Source of the DNA: Ephydatia muelleri
Lineage: Eukaryota > Porifera > Demospongiae > Spongillida > Spongillidae
Direction: 5' to 3'
NCBI GenBank assembly: GCA_013339895.1
Contig: JABACO010000024.1
Span: 4,149,298 to 4,213,297 of the forward strand
Length of the DNA stretch: 64,000 nucleotides
A program made the translations under genes and the position numbers. Below the pieces are notes generated by a model that saw nothing but the letters and a program-made list of their open reading frames with translations, was not told where the DNA came from and did not search any database. Positions 43,301 through 51,700 of this stretch are shown here, piece by piece (the first letter of the stretch is position 1; each line of letters begins with the position of its first letter).

Positions 43301-45094
43301 AATTAGAAAGTAGTCCTATATCATGCTCACTTCTCCCACTTACCCACATTGACATGTTACATCTGTTGTGCACATCACTAACCTCTATCATCGATTGATG
43401 CATGGATATCACATCACAAAGCTTATAACTGATTATAAAATTTGTGTATCAAGCTGAATAAATGTTACTGACTGTAGTGATACACAGCGACTTCAAGACC
43501 ATATGATTGATATTGGGGCAAACTATTCAAGATAACCAAGTGTATGTATAATTGGATCAGTTTCCGCATCAGAAATTCATCACTCAATGCATCATGCATC
43601 ATGGATTTATTATACAACGTTAGATTATGAAAGAAAGTTGCCTCTTCAAAAGGGCATATTTGAAATAAATTATGAAGTAGTTCTTTTGTGCTCCAGCGCA
43701 TTTCTCCCACATACCCACACTGACATATCGGTGTAACCTCTATCGTCCACTGGTGTATGGATATCACCTAACAATGCTTATAACAGATTATAAAAATTTA
43801 TCAAGCTGATTGACTATAGTGATACACAGCTACATGTACTTCAAGACCATATCATTTATATTGAAACCAACTTTTCAATATAGCCAAGTGTATATATAAT
43901 ATATGTACAATAGATACATGGCATCAACAAGGATATTCTCTGTCCAAGAAGTTGTCTCGCCTGAGAGTGCATCTGGTGATCCTACCATGTGATTAGGGAG
44001 CGTGTTTAAGAGAGGGTATGGGGATGGTGGGTGGGATGAGGGACAGTTTGGTGTTGGTGGAAAATGGGAATGAACGGTCACTGCGCTACAGCATTTAGTA
44101 TGCAGTGTAGTGCACAGTCTGCAAACCAACCATATGCAGATGAGTATCATAGAAGTGTCTGTTTGCAGACGTCAGCATATGGACACTTCAATGATACTCA
44201 TCTGCATATTTTTGGTTTGCAGATACTAAATGCTGTGGCGCAGTGGGTGTGGTGAGAGAGAGTCCGCTGTACACATCAATTTGTAATGGACATCTTGATG
44301 TAGTGAAGACATGAATTGAAGCAGTAATATCAATCAGAGTAGTAACGTCAGTATCCATATGCAGTGCATTCCCATTGGCCAACTGATTATATGTGTGCAT
44401 CTGTTCATTAATGAAAATAGCATTCATGCGTTTTCGGATCCACTGCATGCTGATTCTAGACTCTATCATTCATCTCTGCCCAGTAACTTATTTTCGGTCA
44501 TTTTCCGCATGGTCTGCTAAATCCAATGGTCACATGAATTGTTTTTGGGAAGTGGATTTGAAGAAACCACCAAGTGCAGATTACATATACAATATAATGA
44601 CATCCATAAACTTTACCCACGTAGGGTTTAGTTCAGTGAAATGCCTTTTGCTCCAGGTGTGTGTAACCAGTTGCAATTACTACTACCAAATACAATGCAC
44701 ACAGGCTCTTTATCTAGTATCACTAACATCTCCCACATGACTAACGACATGCAATGTATATTCTTCAGAATGGGAAAACAGCCCTGGACATAGCAGTGGA
44801 GAACGGTCACAGTGAAATAATAGAAGTATTGAAAAAGGTGAGATACACATTAAACAATGAAGCAATCTGCAATGTAACCAAATGGTTTGATAGATAAATA
44901 CACAGAACATCTGTAATGATTATTTTTTTATTTCACTCTGAATTGTTTGCTTCCTTTTTATACCATCATTGCCATGTTACGGATCTTTCTACGCTGATGT
45001 CACACAGGCACAGAATGAAGGGGGGGTTCAAATTAAAAAACGAAAACATACCATCATATCTGCTACAAGCTTTTCGTTTAAAAAGTTTTGTTAA
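19225..45094 (+). CDS. Ankyrin gene 1 (multi-exon, about 298 residues)
   Basis: Proposed exons: 19225-19371 (start and N-cap), 25441-25539, 26164-26262, 30089-30187, 35711-35809, 40276-40374, 42011-42109, 44769-44837 (C-cap), 45008-45094 (stop TAA 45092). All junctions are phase 0 and GT-AG. The product is a short N-terminal leader, about eight ankyrin repeats and a basic 28-residue tail; no signal peptide, transmembrane segment, kinase or death domain is visible. Ankyrin repeats bind proteins through the concave helix/loop surface; the partner is unknown. Surface positions (after GWxPL and in ASxxGH) vary most between repeats. Introns total over 24 kb and hold several transposons. Pseudo-exon 44264-44345 is not included. 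A paralogue follows directly. Expression is untested. Confidence 0.65.
19728..20022. mobile_element. Foldback MITE, family A copy 2
   Basis: About 295 bp of two near-perfect inverted arms starting acaagtaaataaaaacattc and ending in its complement. Motifs atataggat, ccaatggtggtgtaaa, cggaaacaag and ggcctatatttagc identify the same family as 6516-6811. It begins right at the inner border of the left TIR of the nested element. Confidence 0.92.
20096..20722 (-). CDS. Low-complexity transposon ORF (208 codons)
   Basis: The N-terminal third is ordinary sequence (YNGGLEKAILRDSELLSEVN, CKSHPLLAQKVVACTRSAG); the remainder is Ala/Pro/Ser-rich from ccx and gcx trinucleotide runs. Read on the minus strand it lies downstream of the lysine-rich repeats at 21250-21574 within the same nested element, suggesting parts of one transposon gene. 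I do not recognise a domain. Alternatively the GC-rich half is an expanded repeat and not translated. Confidence 0.35.
   Translation of the reverse strand: MYEPKSHALMEYNGGLEKAILRDSELLSEVNDAFCKSHPLLAQKVVACTRSAGAAVSKIGVDALVGGRSTSSNSSSLYAATPLDTLLPPYRPPPAAAAALPLPSRAAPTATSSSSSAAPIANSRAAPHLQQQKQEQPPLPAPAPPPAPVLAPVPPPPLHLLPLWPLPLPPPHGSHGQNQAAAAIEEAGGDKEDKVEPYKNSYTYNFYY
21230..21574 (-). pseudogene. Transposon ORF start with xADPEKKKA repeats
   Basis: On the minus strand an ATG near 21574 begins MPSRNRKKRSKQRAEYLQ; after a frameshift, ARYKADPEKKKASVRDSY and KADPEKKKAS repeats follow, and the DNA repeat (gccttttagcagcgcggt, cgacgtcctcttgatatcg) continues to about 21100. Similar lysine-rich tandem repeats occur in sponge and cnidarian transposon proteins, as far as I recall ahead of helicase-like regions. 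The same start and repeat logic recurs at 33560-33915. Frameshifts make it non-functional. Confidence 0.6.
22109..22279. repeat. Near-perfect hairpin inside nested transposon
   Basis: Arms 22109-22186 and 22200-22279, each about 80 bp, separated by 13 bp. Left arm starts ataaaaatgcatcgcg, right arm ends in its complement; only a single short indel (gctatcgac versus gctatatcgac) was noticed. It may be a small MITE or the subterminal fold of the nested element. Confidence 0.88.
22468..22815 (-). pseudogene. hAT transposase, C-terminal dimerisation region
   Basis: Minus strand reads PLAWWKMYDGQFPPIAKLAR, then KNLAIPASSAPSERVFSRAK, then RLETCVVLKYNAW before a stop. AIPASSAPSERVFS and the closing LK-N are the signature of the hAT C-terminal dimerisation domain. 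Only this end is present; the DDE catalytic part was lost, probably when the nested element arrived. The element is therefore non-autonomous. Confidence 0.88.
23626..23970. mobile_element. Small foldback nested in the long-TIR element
   Basis: Left arm gtaaacattaataact then tggctgagggcggtgccg then ggacgttgttt; the right arm near 23895-23970 is the complement. The centre, about 180 bp, reads in part as a Lys/Glu-rich frame (ELKKKELHEDIAQLELL), possibly a coiled-coil piece of a transposon protein. Confidence 0.7.
23995..24480 (+). pseudogene. Retroelement-associated domain as cargo
   Basis: The frame starts GDAVHRHNLLRDVFADSCRL, then PVKLEGGNNLTPDHDHSRPA, KPAAFDFCVTSPLNSLILSE and HSSNDAKCVELGWV, then TGA in place of Cys and IPLVVETYGAWGQDAVKTFA. 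I know this pattern from C-terminal regions of invertebrate reverse-transcriptase proteins. It is a different subfamily from 2620-3281. It is enclosed by TIRs of a DNA element. Confidence 0.6.
25441..25539 (+). CDS. Gene 1 ankyrin exon 2 (class 3)
   Basis: 99 nt, phase 0, acceptor ttatgcag, donor aag/gtcagt. NGWSPLHVASQEGHLDVVRT then LIEAGANIDQADK: one full 33-residue ankyrin repeat (helix 1 SPLHVASQEG, helix 2 LDVVRTLIEAG, loop ANIDQ). Of the twelve, this one is nearest to the general ankyrin consensus (TPLHxAA). The intron before it has the class 3 mark catataggctaccataatg. Confidence 0.88.
26164..26262 (+). CDS. Gene 1 ankyrin exon 3 (class 1)
   Basis: 99 nt, phase 0, acceptor tattgcag, donor aag/gtcagt. 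NGQSPLYTSCYNGHLDVVKT then LIETGANINLATK. Class 1: Leu-Tyr-Thr-Ser-Cys in helix 1 and the typical upstream intron tail accctcacctccactg. Confidence 0.88.
26929..26963. repeat. Perfect 17-bp inverted repeat
   Basis: catagatattagactgg, one central a, then ccagtctaatatctatg. Absent from the homologous intron unit near 47530, so it was gained here. Confidence 0.9.
29480..29620. repeat. GT-rich minisatellite (tgtgtggcg units)
   Basis: Tandem variants of gtgtgtgtggcgt, intronic. The opposing HATHTHATH frames are artefacts. Confidence 0.9.
30089..30187 (+). CDS. Gene 1 ankyrin exon 4 (class 1)
   Basis: 99 nt, phase 0, acceptor tattgcag, donor aag/gtcaga. DGWSPLYTSCLMGHLDVVKT then LIEAGAIIDQTDK, one full repeat. 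AIID replaces the usual ANIN loop. Confidence 0.88.
30590..31208 (-). pseudogene. Integrase, second half and C-terminal tail (broken)
   Basis: Minus-strand pieces in shifting frames show TDQGTNFMSKLLSELYR (around the second catalytic Asp), AWSKGST/VERFNRTLKS-type residues and, near 30600-30690, the closing FHVNMLKGWNTP that ends Gypsy integrases. Several frameshifts and a TGA are present, so no function remains. Confidence 0.75.
31209..31739 (-). pseudogene. Gypsy protease fused to integrase core fragment
   Basis: VLDTGATRALV is the retropepsin active-site motif (DTG); VEVMIDGRSYFVEAAV is the flap strand region. The frame then passes directly into VVGPLPRSSSGHKYILVVCE and YATRYPEAIPMK, the first part of the integrase catalytic core (D of the DDE set). 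Everything that should separate them (end of protease, RT, RNase H, integrase zinc finger) is missing without a frame break, which points to one deletion of roughly 2 kb or more (size inferred from family layout). Confidence 0.82.
31673..32362 (-). pseudogene. Gypsy gag with CCHC zinc knuckle
   Basis: Two minus frames offset by a frameshift near 32070. The first has LTGKAQLAFAALPVSD, typical of gag capsid N-terminal parts; the second has LLPVEKRLWLVERKP and ends with CYNCHKVGHVASRCP, a CX2CX4HX4C nucleic-acid-binding knuckle. An extra basic, Gln-rich linker precedes the knuckle. Confidence 0.8.
32984..33915 (-). pseudogene. Lysine-rich transposon ORF, second locus
   Basis: Minus strand: an ATG near 33915 begins MPLRQQKRNKN; in other frames ENILHERRLEANKAKAR, ANSEQKRADERQWYRRDPEA form degenerate repeats like those at 21230-21574. 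Further downstream an 87-codon open piece reads NLQEKVVEEFKQAHGWMADK then LRTRSGHAAVCKISATKLLD. Several stops (for example TAA near 33805). Same family as the element nested in the hAT, but no terminal repeats were seen here. Confidence 0.55.
35574..35670. mobile_element. 97-bp perfect foldback
   Basis: agtctcgtacccagaccca ... tgggtctgggtacgagact; arms of about 43 bp with a 10-bp centre (cagtatacag), a single gcgtaag / ttacgtc difference. TTAACCCT occurs on both sides close by and may be part of a target duplication. Located 40 bp before a class 3 ankyrin exon. Confidence 0.9.
35711..35809 (+). CDS. Gene 1 ankyrin exon 5 (class 3)
   Basis: 99 nt, phase 0, acceptor tattgcag, donor aag/gtcagt. 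DGCSPLSVASHDGQHDVVKT then LIEAGANINQAEK. GQHD replaces the near-invariant GHLD of the other repeats, altering the start of helix 2. Confidence 0.86.
35810..40275. other. Gene 1 intron 5
   Basis: Contains two unassigned insertions (about 35830-36460 and 37290-37890) with no recognised ends or domains. At 36140-36210 a fragment of the common intron unit (gcccagagagtctaaatt) lies in inverted orientation, while the direct copy is at 36835. A GT-rich segment at 38200-38480 parallels those in intron 3. No exon was found. Confidence 0.5.
40276..40374 (+). CDS. Gene 1 ankyrin exon 6 (class 1)
   Basis: 99 nt, phase 0, acceptor tattgcag, donor acg/gtcagt. DGQSPLYTSCLNGHLDIVKT then LIEAGANIDQANT, one full repeat. 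The last codon is ACG instead of AAG, weakening the donor slightly. Confidence 0.87.
40375..42010. other. Gene 1 intron 6, linker between class 1 and class 2 exons
   Basis: Ordered blocks found again between 50443-51971 and 56025-57223: acacagcccacacccaac, tgcctctattttgag, cacatactctaaatgtgtg, gctggggagaactgata, cattcccattggccaactg. It defines a repeat unit that includes two exons. Confidence 0.7.
42011..42109 (+). CDS. Gene 1 ankyrin exon 7 (class 2)
   Basis: 99 nt, phase 0, acceptor tattgcag, donor atg/gtagtg. DGWTPLVATSSNGHLEIVKR then LTEAGANVNHTSM. Class 2 features: TPL, LEIVK, ANVNxTS and donor gtagtggaaa. Confidence 0.86.
42310..42428 (+). repeat. Minisatellite, units of about 29 bp
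   Basis: Four tandem copies built from gggtgtagaaagggaggg plus tgtaatgagaga, with small variants. A shorter version is at 62865-62905 in the homologous position of gene 2. Confidence 0.9.
42755..42905 (+). repeat. Dispersed repeat copy 1 (partner 62085-62240)
   Basis: Shared blocks: aagaggctgagc, acggaa-ggattg, atagctataatttc / atcgctataatttc, gtaatctctc, gccgacaac-tttcaatt, caggcag-aatacatatc. It interrupts the normal intron unit in both places, so it is probably a mobile element of unknown class. Confidence 0.7.
44079..44245. mobile_element. 167-bp foldback
   Basis: Arms cactgcgctacagcattta ... taaatgctgtggcgcagtg with inner parts gtctgcaaacca / tggtttgcaga and atgagtatcat / atgatactcat. 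Possible 3-bp target repeat GGT. It is inserted about 20 bp upstream of the broken ankyrin exon and replaces its acceptor region. Confidence 0.85.
44264..44345 (+). pseudogene. Broken class 1 ankyrin exon
   Basis: Recognisable as SPLYTSICNGHLDVVKT then TGA. It has no CAG acceptor (a foldback lies immediately upstream), an in-frame TGA, and a deletion in the LIEAGAN part. It would not be spliced. Confidence 0.85.
44769..44837 (+). CDS. Gene 1 C-cap ankyrin exon
   Basis: 69 nt, phase 0, acceptor ttcttcag, donor aag/gtgaga. NGKTALDIAVENGHSEIIEV then LKK: the last ankyrin repeat lacking the loop, as expected for a C-terminal cap with more polar surface (TALDIAVENG). Confidence 0.85.
45008..45094 (+). 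CDS. Gene 1 terminal exon with stop
   Basis: Acceptor gtcacacag; the frame continues from the phase-0 C-cap: AQNEGGVQIKKRKHTIISAT, then SFSFKKFC and TAA. Basic tail, no known domain; KKRKH could act as a nuclear localisation signal (inference). It is a single prediction without a paralogue in the window, so it needs transcript support. Confidence 0.55.
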   Translation, partial: AQNEGGVQIKKRKHTIISATSFSFKKFC

Positions 45095-45209
45095 GCTGTA
45101 AATTATCATGTGTTTATTTGTATTTCATGTTGGCCATGTGATATCTACACAAGGAAACGTAATGAAGTCGCATATGAGGATATCACACATAGTTGTGTTA
45201 TTCCATGTT

Positions 45210-45245
<36 letters not shown>

Positions 45246-45554
45246 CTTTTGGTAACGTGAGTGTTGTAACTTCTTACCCATAACCGCTGAAAGGTATTTG
45301 GTGTTAAGGCAAGTAAGCTCTCATTTGTTTTTGTTTTTAGGTGCCTTTTTGTGACGATTCTATAAGGTCTTGTATCCTTAATGACATACACTATATAGTC
45401 TATTAATGCATGGGGTTGAAGATTACTATTAATGATGTCCTCCAAATGCGCATGAGCAAATACTAGAGACTTTGTACTGTTTTATTTCCTCCTCTCCTGA
45501 CCCTCGTATGTTGTAGATTGTGTGTATTGTGTACAGACATATGAGGCATGTCAC
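45095..45554. promoter_or_regulatory. Intergenic region, gene 1 end to gene 2 start
   Basis: 460 bp holding the poly-G run and, from about 45485, sequence matching the 5' flank of gene 1 (ctcctgaccctc-tatgttgtag ... gtgtattgtgtacagacat, also at 19160-19210). The conserved block may be the promoter or 5' UTR shared by the paralogues. Confidence 0.45.
45213..45241. repeat. 29-base poly-G run between ankyrin genes
   Basis: Uninterrupted G from 45213 to 45241, in the 460-bp gap between the gene 1 stop and the gene 2 start. True length is uncertain because such runs sequence poorly. Confidence 0.9.
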
Positions 45555-45713
45555 ATGTTGGATTTGATCTACACTGTACTTGTGAGGGACATTATTGTTC
45601 CACACATGCAGGCAGCAGCAACACAACTGCTCTCGGCTGCACGTAATGGAGACATTGCCACTGTGAGGAGACTAGTGTCCGAGGGTCATGTGGACGTGAA
45701 TGTAACGAATGAG
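45555..45713 (+). CDS. Gene 2 start and N-cap ankyrin exon
   Basis: ATG 45555: MLDLIYTVLVRDIIVPHMQ then AAATQLLSAARNGDIATVRR, LVSEGHVDVNVTNE, donor gtaggt. Relative to gene 1 there is a 9-nt leader insertion and a 3-nt insertion (AAA versus AA), both in frame. A partial duplicate of its end (gatgtgaatgtaacagatgag plus donor) lies at 46018-46041. Confidence 0.68.
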
Positions 45714-48700
45714 GTAGGTGTGTCCAGTCTTTCTTCACAGGAGGCCCGTACACTGTTCTGAATGGGTGGGTAGGTCTCTGTCATCTGCTCTGACACCAAT
45801 GTAATTAAGCCTGAATGTAAGAACTGTTTGACAGTACCAAAGTGCTAGAATGTATATATTCAGTCATCACAAAGGGTTACTCTACAGGGTCATGCACAAA
45901 ATGTGATGTCCACAGACAGATGTGTGGTGTATCCTTATGTTGCATTAGCATTGGCCAACTGGTTAAGTGTGTGCTTGTGTTGAAGAGTAAATATGGCATT
46001 CATGTGTTTTTATTATGTGGATGTGAATGTAACAGATGAGGTAGGTGTGTCCAGTCCATCGTCTTGCTAAATGTCAATGGAGGCCACACTCTGTTTGGGT
46101 ACAGTATCCAGTCTTTGTCATGGTCCCATGCAGCCTGTAACACACTTCAATGGAAGGAGTTTTCAATTCTACCAAAGCACATCAATATATATTATGTCAT
46201 CACAAAAATCATACACTACAGTGTCATGCACAACATGGGATGCCCACAGGCAGATATCTTGTACGCATTGTTGTGTTACATAATGTTAATAAGTTGTAGA
46301 AACACCTGGCACAATGCAATACGCTGTCCACCTTGGGATTCAGAAATCTCTTCATTTGTCAACTTGCCTTGCCATGGGAGATGAATCGTACCCAAATACC
46401 TAGGATGATCTCATTTGGATTTTTTCCGCTACAAACCAATAAATCCGTTTGTTACCAATCCCGTTTAATATTAGTCATGGCCAGACTACATTTTACTACC
46501 CTTTGTACATCAGTCATCTGTAATGTTTCAACCATCACCTCCACTCTTTTAGATGCAGAAATTCGTTTTTCAGAATGGTCAGAGTCCATTGTATGCATCA
46601 TGTTTGGAAGGACATCTTGATGTAGTGAAGACACTCATTGAAGCGGGGGCTAAATATCAATCAGGCTAATAGGGCAGTGCACATATATGCAGTGTCACTG
46701 TAATACATCCACACATGCTTATGCGTATATAATATCATAACCTGTGATCAATGCATCTCTGTGTAAATGTAACCCAAGCTGCACAGCCTGCCGGTAGTGG
46801 TGTGTGAAGGGGATGGTGGATAATAAATGTTATTACTTCTCTCTTTTATTGCCATGTTCTTAGCACATTTTCTTGGCTTGGTGAAAGAGGACAATGGGAA
46901 TGAATATGCAATAAACATATACTCTCCTCCTGTTGTTGGAATATTTTCCTCTATCATATAGCCTTCAAACCCATGTCAACATGAAGTTCATGCACTACAT
47001 GGTCATGCACAACATGGGATGTCACCTAGTACAATGCTAGGTGCAGTTCAGCTAGGGATTTAGAAATCTCTTCAGTTATCCTCTTGAAAGTATAACCTTG
47101 ACATGGGTGATGGCAATAGTCATTTCCAGAATTCATTTTACCACCCTGTCGTATGTGTCATATATAATGTCACAATTGTGTGTTAAGGTGATGGTACTTT
47201 AGTTGATGGGAGTTTATCTATTGCAGTTGTAGTAGTCATATACACGTAGGAGCACTATAATGAATGAAGTACAATACCCTTTGGGGGTAACGGTGGGAAA
47301 AGGTTCTCACAAAATTAGTATCACTCTGATATATTTTCTTTTCATTTATATGACATCTGTTTCACCCTGCTTGTGTCATAATGTCCATGCAAACCTTTCC
47401 GTCTCTGTTGAATGTTATTATGTATGCTCTTGGTATCATTTCTATATCGGATCTCGGATCGGAATGCACTAATGAATTGCTGTACTACCGATCTGCCCGA
47501 TTTCAAAAAGTTGTCGATAATAAAGTCGCTTCGTTCAAACTTATCACGAAATAGTCTAAAATTACAATTTTATTCTGCATTTATCGTTACGTACAGTGTA
47601 ATAATTCAGCATATAATCAGTTAGTGTTGTAAATTTTCACACATGGGTTTCAGTTCAGTTCAGTAAATTCCTTTTGCTCCAATTATGTGTGGGATTGTTA
47701 TGTCCAAGAAAGTGAAATTGTATTCTGTGTTTTATTATATGTACTGTATGTGAGGTCTGAACTACAGGCAATGTTGGACCCATACTATTCTCATAGGCTT
47801 CCCCACCTCCTTCCCTTACTCTCTTCATGATGAGCTCATCTACCCACCAGCTCTCTGATGTGGGAGGGCTTGGTGAGGGAGGATAATGGGAATGAATATG
47901 CAATGAACATATACTCTCCTGTTTTCGGAATATTTTCCTCTATCACATAGCCATGTCAACACGAAGTTTATGCACTACATGGTCATGCACAACATGGGAT
48001 ATCACCTAGTACAGTGCTAGGTGCAGTTCAGCTAAGGATTCAGAAATCTCTTCAGTTGTCCACTTAAAAGCATGACCTTGACATGGGTGATGGGAATAGT
48101 CATCTCCAGAATACATTTTACCACCCTTTGTACATGTGTCATATGTAATGTCACAGTTGTGTGTGAAGGTGATGGTGGATGATGGGAGTTTGTCTATTGC
48201 TGTTTTAGTTCATGTGGGGTTTAAGTCATTACATGTCATTACATGACATTATATGTCATTACATGTGGTGCACACAGCATGCAGTGCCAATAGAGCACCA
48301 TTATGACAATGATGTAGTGGAAACGGTGCAGCCCAGAGTCTAAACAAAGGTGGTCCATGTGGGCCTAAGGCTAAGGCCAGGCTGACCAAGCATACATGTA
48401 GCTACGCGCATATCATAGAAGCTTGTCACCACTTATGCCTACTTTGGTTTGGTCCCAAGTCCAACTTTGTTACATGACGTATGATGCATTGATGGAGATG
48501 TCATTAGTATGCAGTGCACCTCCATACCCACCTGACCATCATGTAGTCATTGCAACTAAATGTAATCACACATCAATCTTGAAAACTAGATTTGACCACT
48601 TGATCTCTTGGAAACAAAACACCATTCCTGTTTATCTCGTAGGGTCTGAATGCCATCAGTTAATGAGTGACTTACTCCTGACGCAGTGCACACCTAAGTG

Positions 48701-51700
48701 ATGTAATCAAATGTCAAGGTGCACCACATTGCCTTTTCATTGAGGTTCCATGCCTCTATTTTGAGTGCCTGGCAGTGTCTTCCCAAGATGGGATCAGAAA
48801 GCATTTGATAAGCCATTCATTTGTTGTGAATACATGTAGTTGTATAAGGAATGGTGCAGGGAGCCAAAGGTTACATGTGGTCATGTAAACCTCAAATATT
48901 TATTACATCTTACAAACTGGACAGGCAGCTGCCCATGAAACAAACTAAATTCAGTACTAAAGTAGATAGCATTGCCCCACATACTCTAAATGTGTGCCGC
49001 AATGTATCCCCATTCCCAGGCATTAAGCGTGACGTCCCATAAGGCTGGGGAGAACTGATATAGATCATGTCAGTATCATAATGCTGAGCACTTATGTGTA
49101 GGACTATTGCATGTCTCCCCACATGTAGCTTACATGGGTCATAGTGACCTCATTAGAGGAATGAGGCATCTAAAGTGGATATTGATCGAACACAACACTC
49201 AATGATACATTAAAATGGTTTGCGAAAGAAAGTTGCCTCTTCAAAAGGGCAGATTTGAAATAAATTGGAAAGTAGTTCCTTTGTGATCCAGCTCACTCTC
49301 CCACATACCCACATCGACATATCATAGGTGTAACCTCTATCATCCACTATGCATCGACATCAGATCCCAAACCTTATAACGAATTATGAAAATTATTTAA
49401 TGAGCAGAGTAAATTGTATTGACTTGTCAAGTAGTAGTGATACGCTTTCAAGACCATATCATCGATATTGGGACCAACTCCAAGTGTATCAAAGATCTGT
49501 ATATATATCACCGGCTGTACAGATCCTAGTTTGTTGTTTCCTTCTCAGATGTCTGGTGCTTTACGAGAGAAAAGTGGGTGTGATGAGAAAGGATGATGGG
49601 AATGGTGGGTGTGAAAGAAGGTGTAGAAAAGGAGGTTGTGGGAGATTGTAAGGGATGGAGTGTGTGGAAAGGGAGGGTGAGGGTTGAGGATTGGTACAGG
49701 TTGAGGGAAGCAATAGCAAACAATTAAAAATGAACGCTCAGTGTGAGCAATTCATTTTCACATTCGACCCTCCGCTACACACACCAATGCAGACGTATAT
49801 GTATGCACAGTTTTGTGACCAGAGCCAGCTGTGTGGGGTCACAGAATGTAGGTACAGCTAAATAGAAAGAGGTGCATATTAATTTCTGAATAAATTAGCT
49901 TTGGAGGCCACACACTCCTTAGTGGGGTAAGTCTCTGTCATGGTCTCTGCTCTGACACCAATGTAACAAGCCATTATGGAAGGACTGTTTGTCAGTACCA
50001 AAGTGCTAGAATATTTATACTCAAGGCTTATAAGTCATCACAAAGGTCTTCCTGTTCAAGGTATATATAATTGGGTCAGTTTCACTACAGGGTCATGCAG
50101 TCAGATGCCTGGTGCATCCAGCAGTGCATTATTGGGTGACTTAATGTTAATAAACATTCAAAATGTTGTAGAAACTCCTGGTACAACAGGGATTCAGAGT
50201 TATCTCCCTGAGCACAGGACCTTTCCAAAGGTGATGGGAATGGTCATCTCTGGAATACATTTTACCATGCTTTGTACATTTGTCATATGTAATGATTCAG
50301 CCCGCACCTCCACTGTTTTAAGATGTGGACATTTGTATTGCAGGATGGTTGGAGTCCATTGTTTGCATCATGTTTGAATGGACATCTTGATGTAGTGAAG
50401 ACACTCATTGAAGCTGAAGCTAATATTAATCAGGCCGAGATGGTCAGTACACACATACCTACACTTGTATGACATCATAGCCTGTGATCAATGTATATTG
50501 TGTGCATGTGACCAAAGCCACACAGCCTGCAGGAAGAGGTGTGTGAAGGTGATGGTGGATGATTGGAGTTATTACTTCTATCTTTATTGCAATTTTCCTC
50601 AGCAACAATGATAACACAGCCCACACCCGTCATGTGGTATACAAGTCATTGCATGTGGGGCATTTTATGACAACGGATTGTTTTAATGAAATACATGAAG
50701 TGTGTAATTGTAGCAAAGTGCAAAACTTTGCAGGGCTTCATGCCTCTATTTAGTGTGTCTTCCCAAAATGTGATCAGAAAGACAATTTTTATTTGTTGTG
50801 AATACACTGTACATGTAGTTGTATAAAGTATGGTGTGCTCATGTGATTCTCAAATTTCATTACATCATGTGTAACAAAATACCATTCATGTCTATGTACT
50901 ATGTATTGAATACCATCAGCTAATAGAATAAATGCAGTGTTCACACTAGCTAGTAGTAGCAAGGTGCAACTCTTTGTCTTTTTTTGAGGCTCCATGCCTC
51001 TATTGTGAGTGCCTGGAAGAGTCTTTCCAAAATGTGATCGGAAAACATTTGATAAGTGATTCATTTGTTGTGAATACATGTAGTTGAGGTATGATGCAGG
51101 GAGCCAAAGGTAACATGTGGTCATGTAAACCTCTAATTTCATTACATCATGTGTACTCTTACAAAACAGACAGGCAGCTGCTCATGAAACAAACTAAATT
51201 CAGCACTAGAGGTTTATAAAGTAGATAGCATTGCCCCACATACTCTAAATGTGTGTCCCAATGTATCCCCATTCCCTGGTGTAAAGCGTGACGTCCCACA
51301 AGGCTGGGGTGAACTGATATAATGTCAGTATCATAATGCAGAGCACATGTGTGTACGACTATTGCATGTCTCTCCACATGTAGCTTACATGGGTCATAGT
51401 GACCTCATTGGTGGAGTGAGGCTTCAGTAAAGTGAATATGAATACAACACATCTCTCAATGATGCATTTAAAAGTGGATTGTGAAATTAAGTTGCCTCTT
51501 GAACAGGGCAGATTTGAAATAAATTACAAAGTAGTTCATTTCTGGTCCAGGTTATTTCTCCCACATACCCACATTCACATATCATAGGTGTAACCTTTAT
51601 CAGTTACTCATTCATGGACATCACATCCCAAAGGTTATAACAGATTATGAAAATCATTTATTGAGCAGAGTAAATTGTAATGATTTGTCAAGTAGTAGTG

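Larger units (their letters stand above)
42110..44768. other. Gene 1 intron 7
   Basis: Holds a four-unit minisatellite (42310-42428), one copy of a dispersed repeat (42755-42905, partner 62085-62240), a foldback (44079-44245) and a broken ankyrin exon (44264-44345). No intact exon between. Confidence 0.6.
45714..50343. other. Gene 2 intron 1
   Basis: Contains the cap-exon fragment 46018-46041, a broken class 1 exon (46574-46672), class 1 flanks without exon near 47150 and 48135, and a class 2 flank without exon near 47290. No intact exon. Otherwise it is made of the same intron units as gene 1. Confidence 0.6.
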
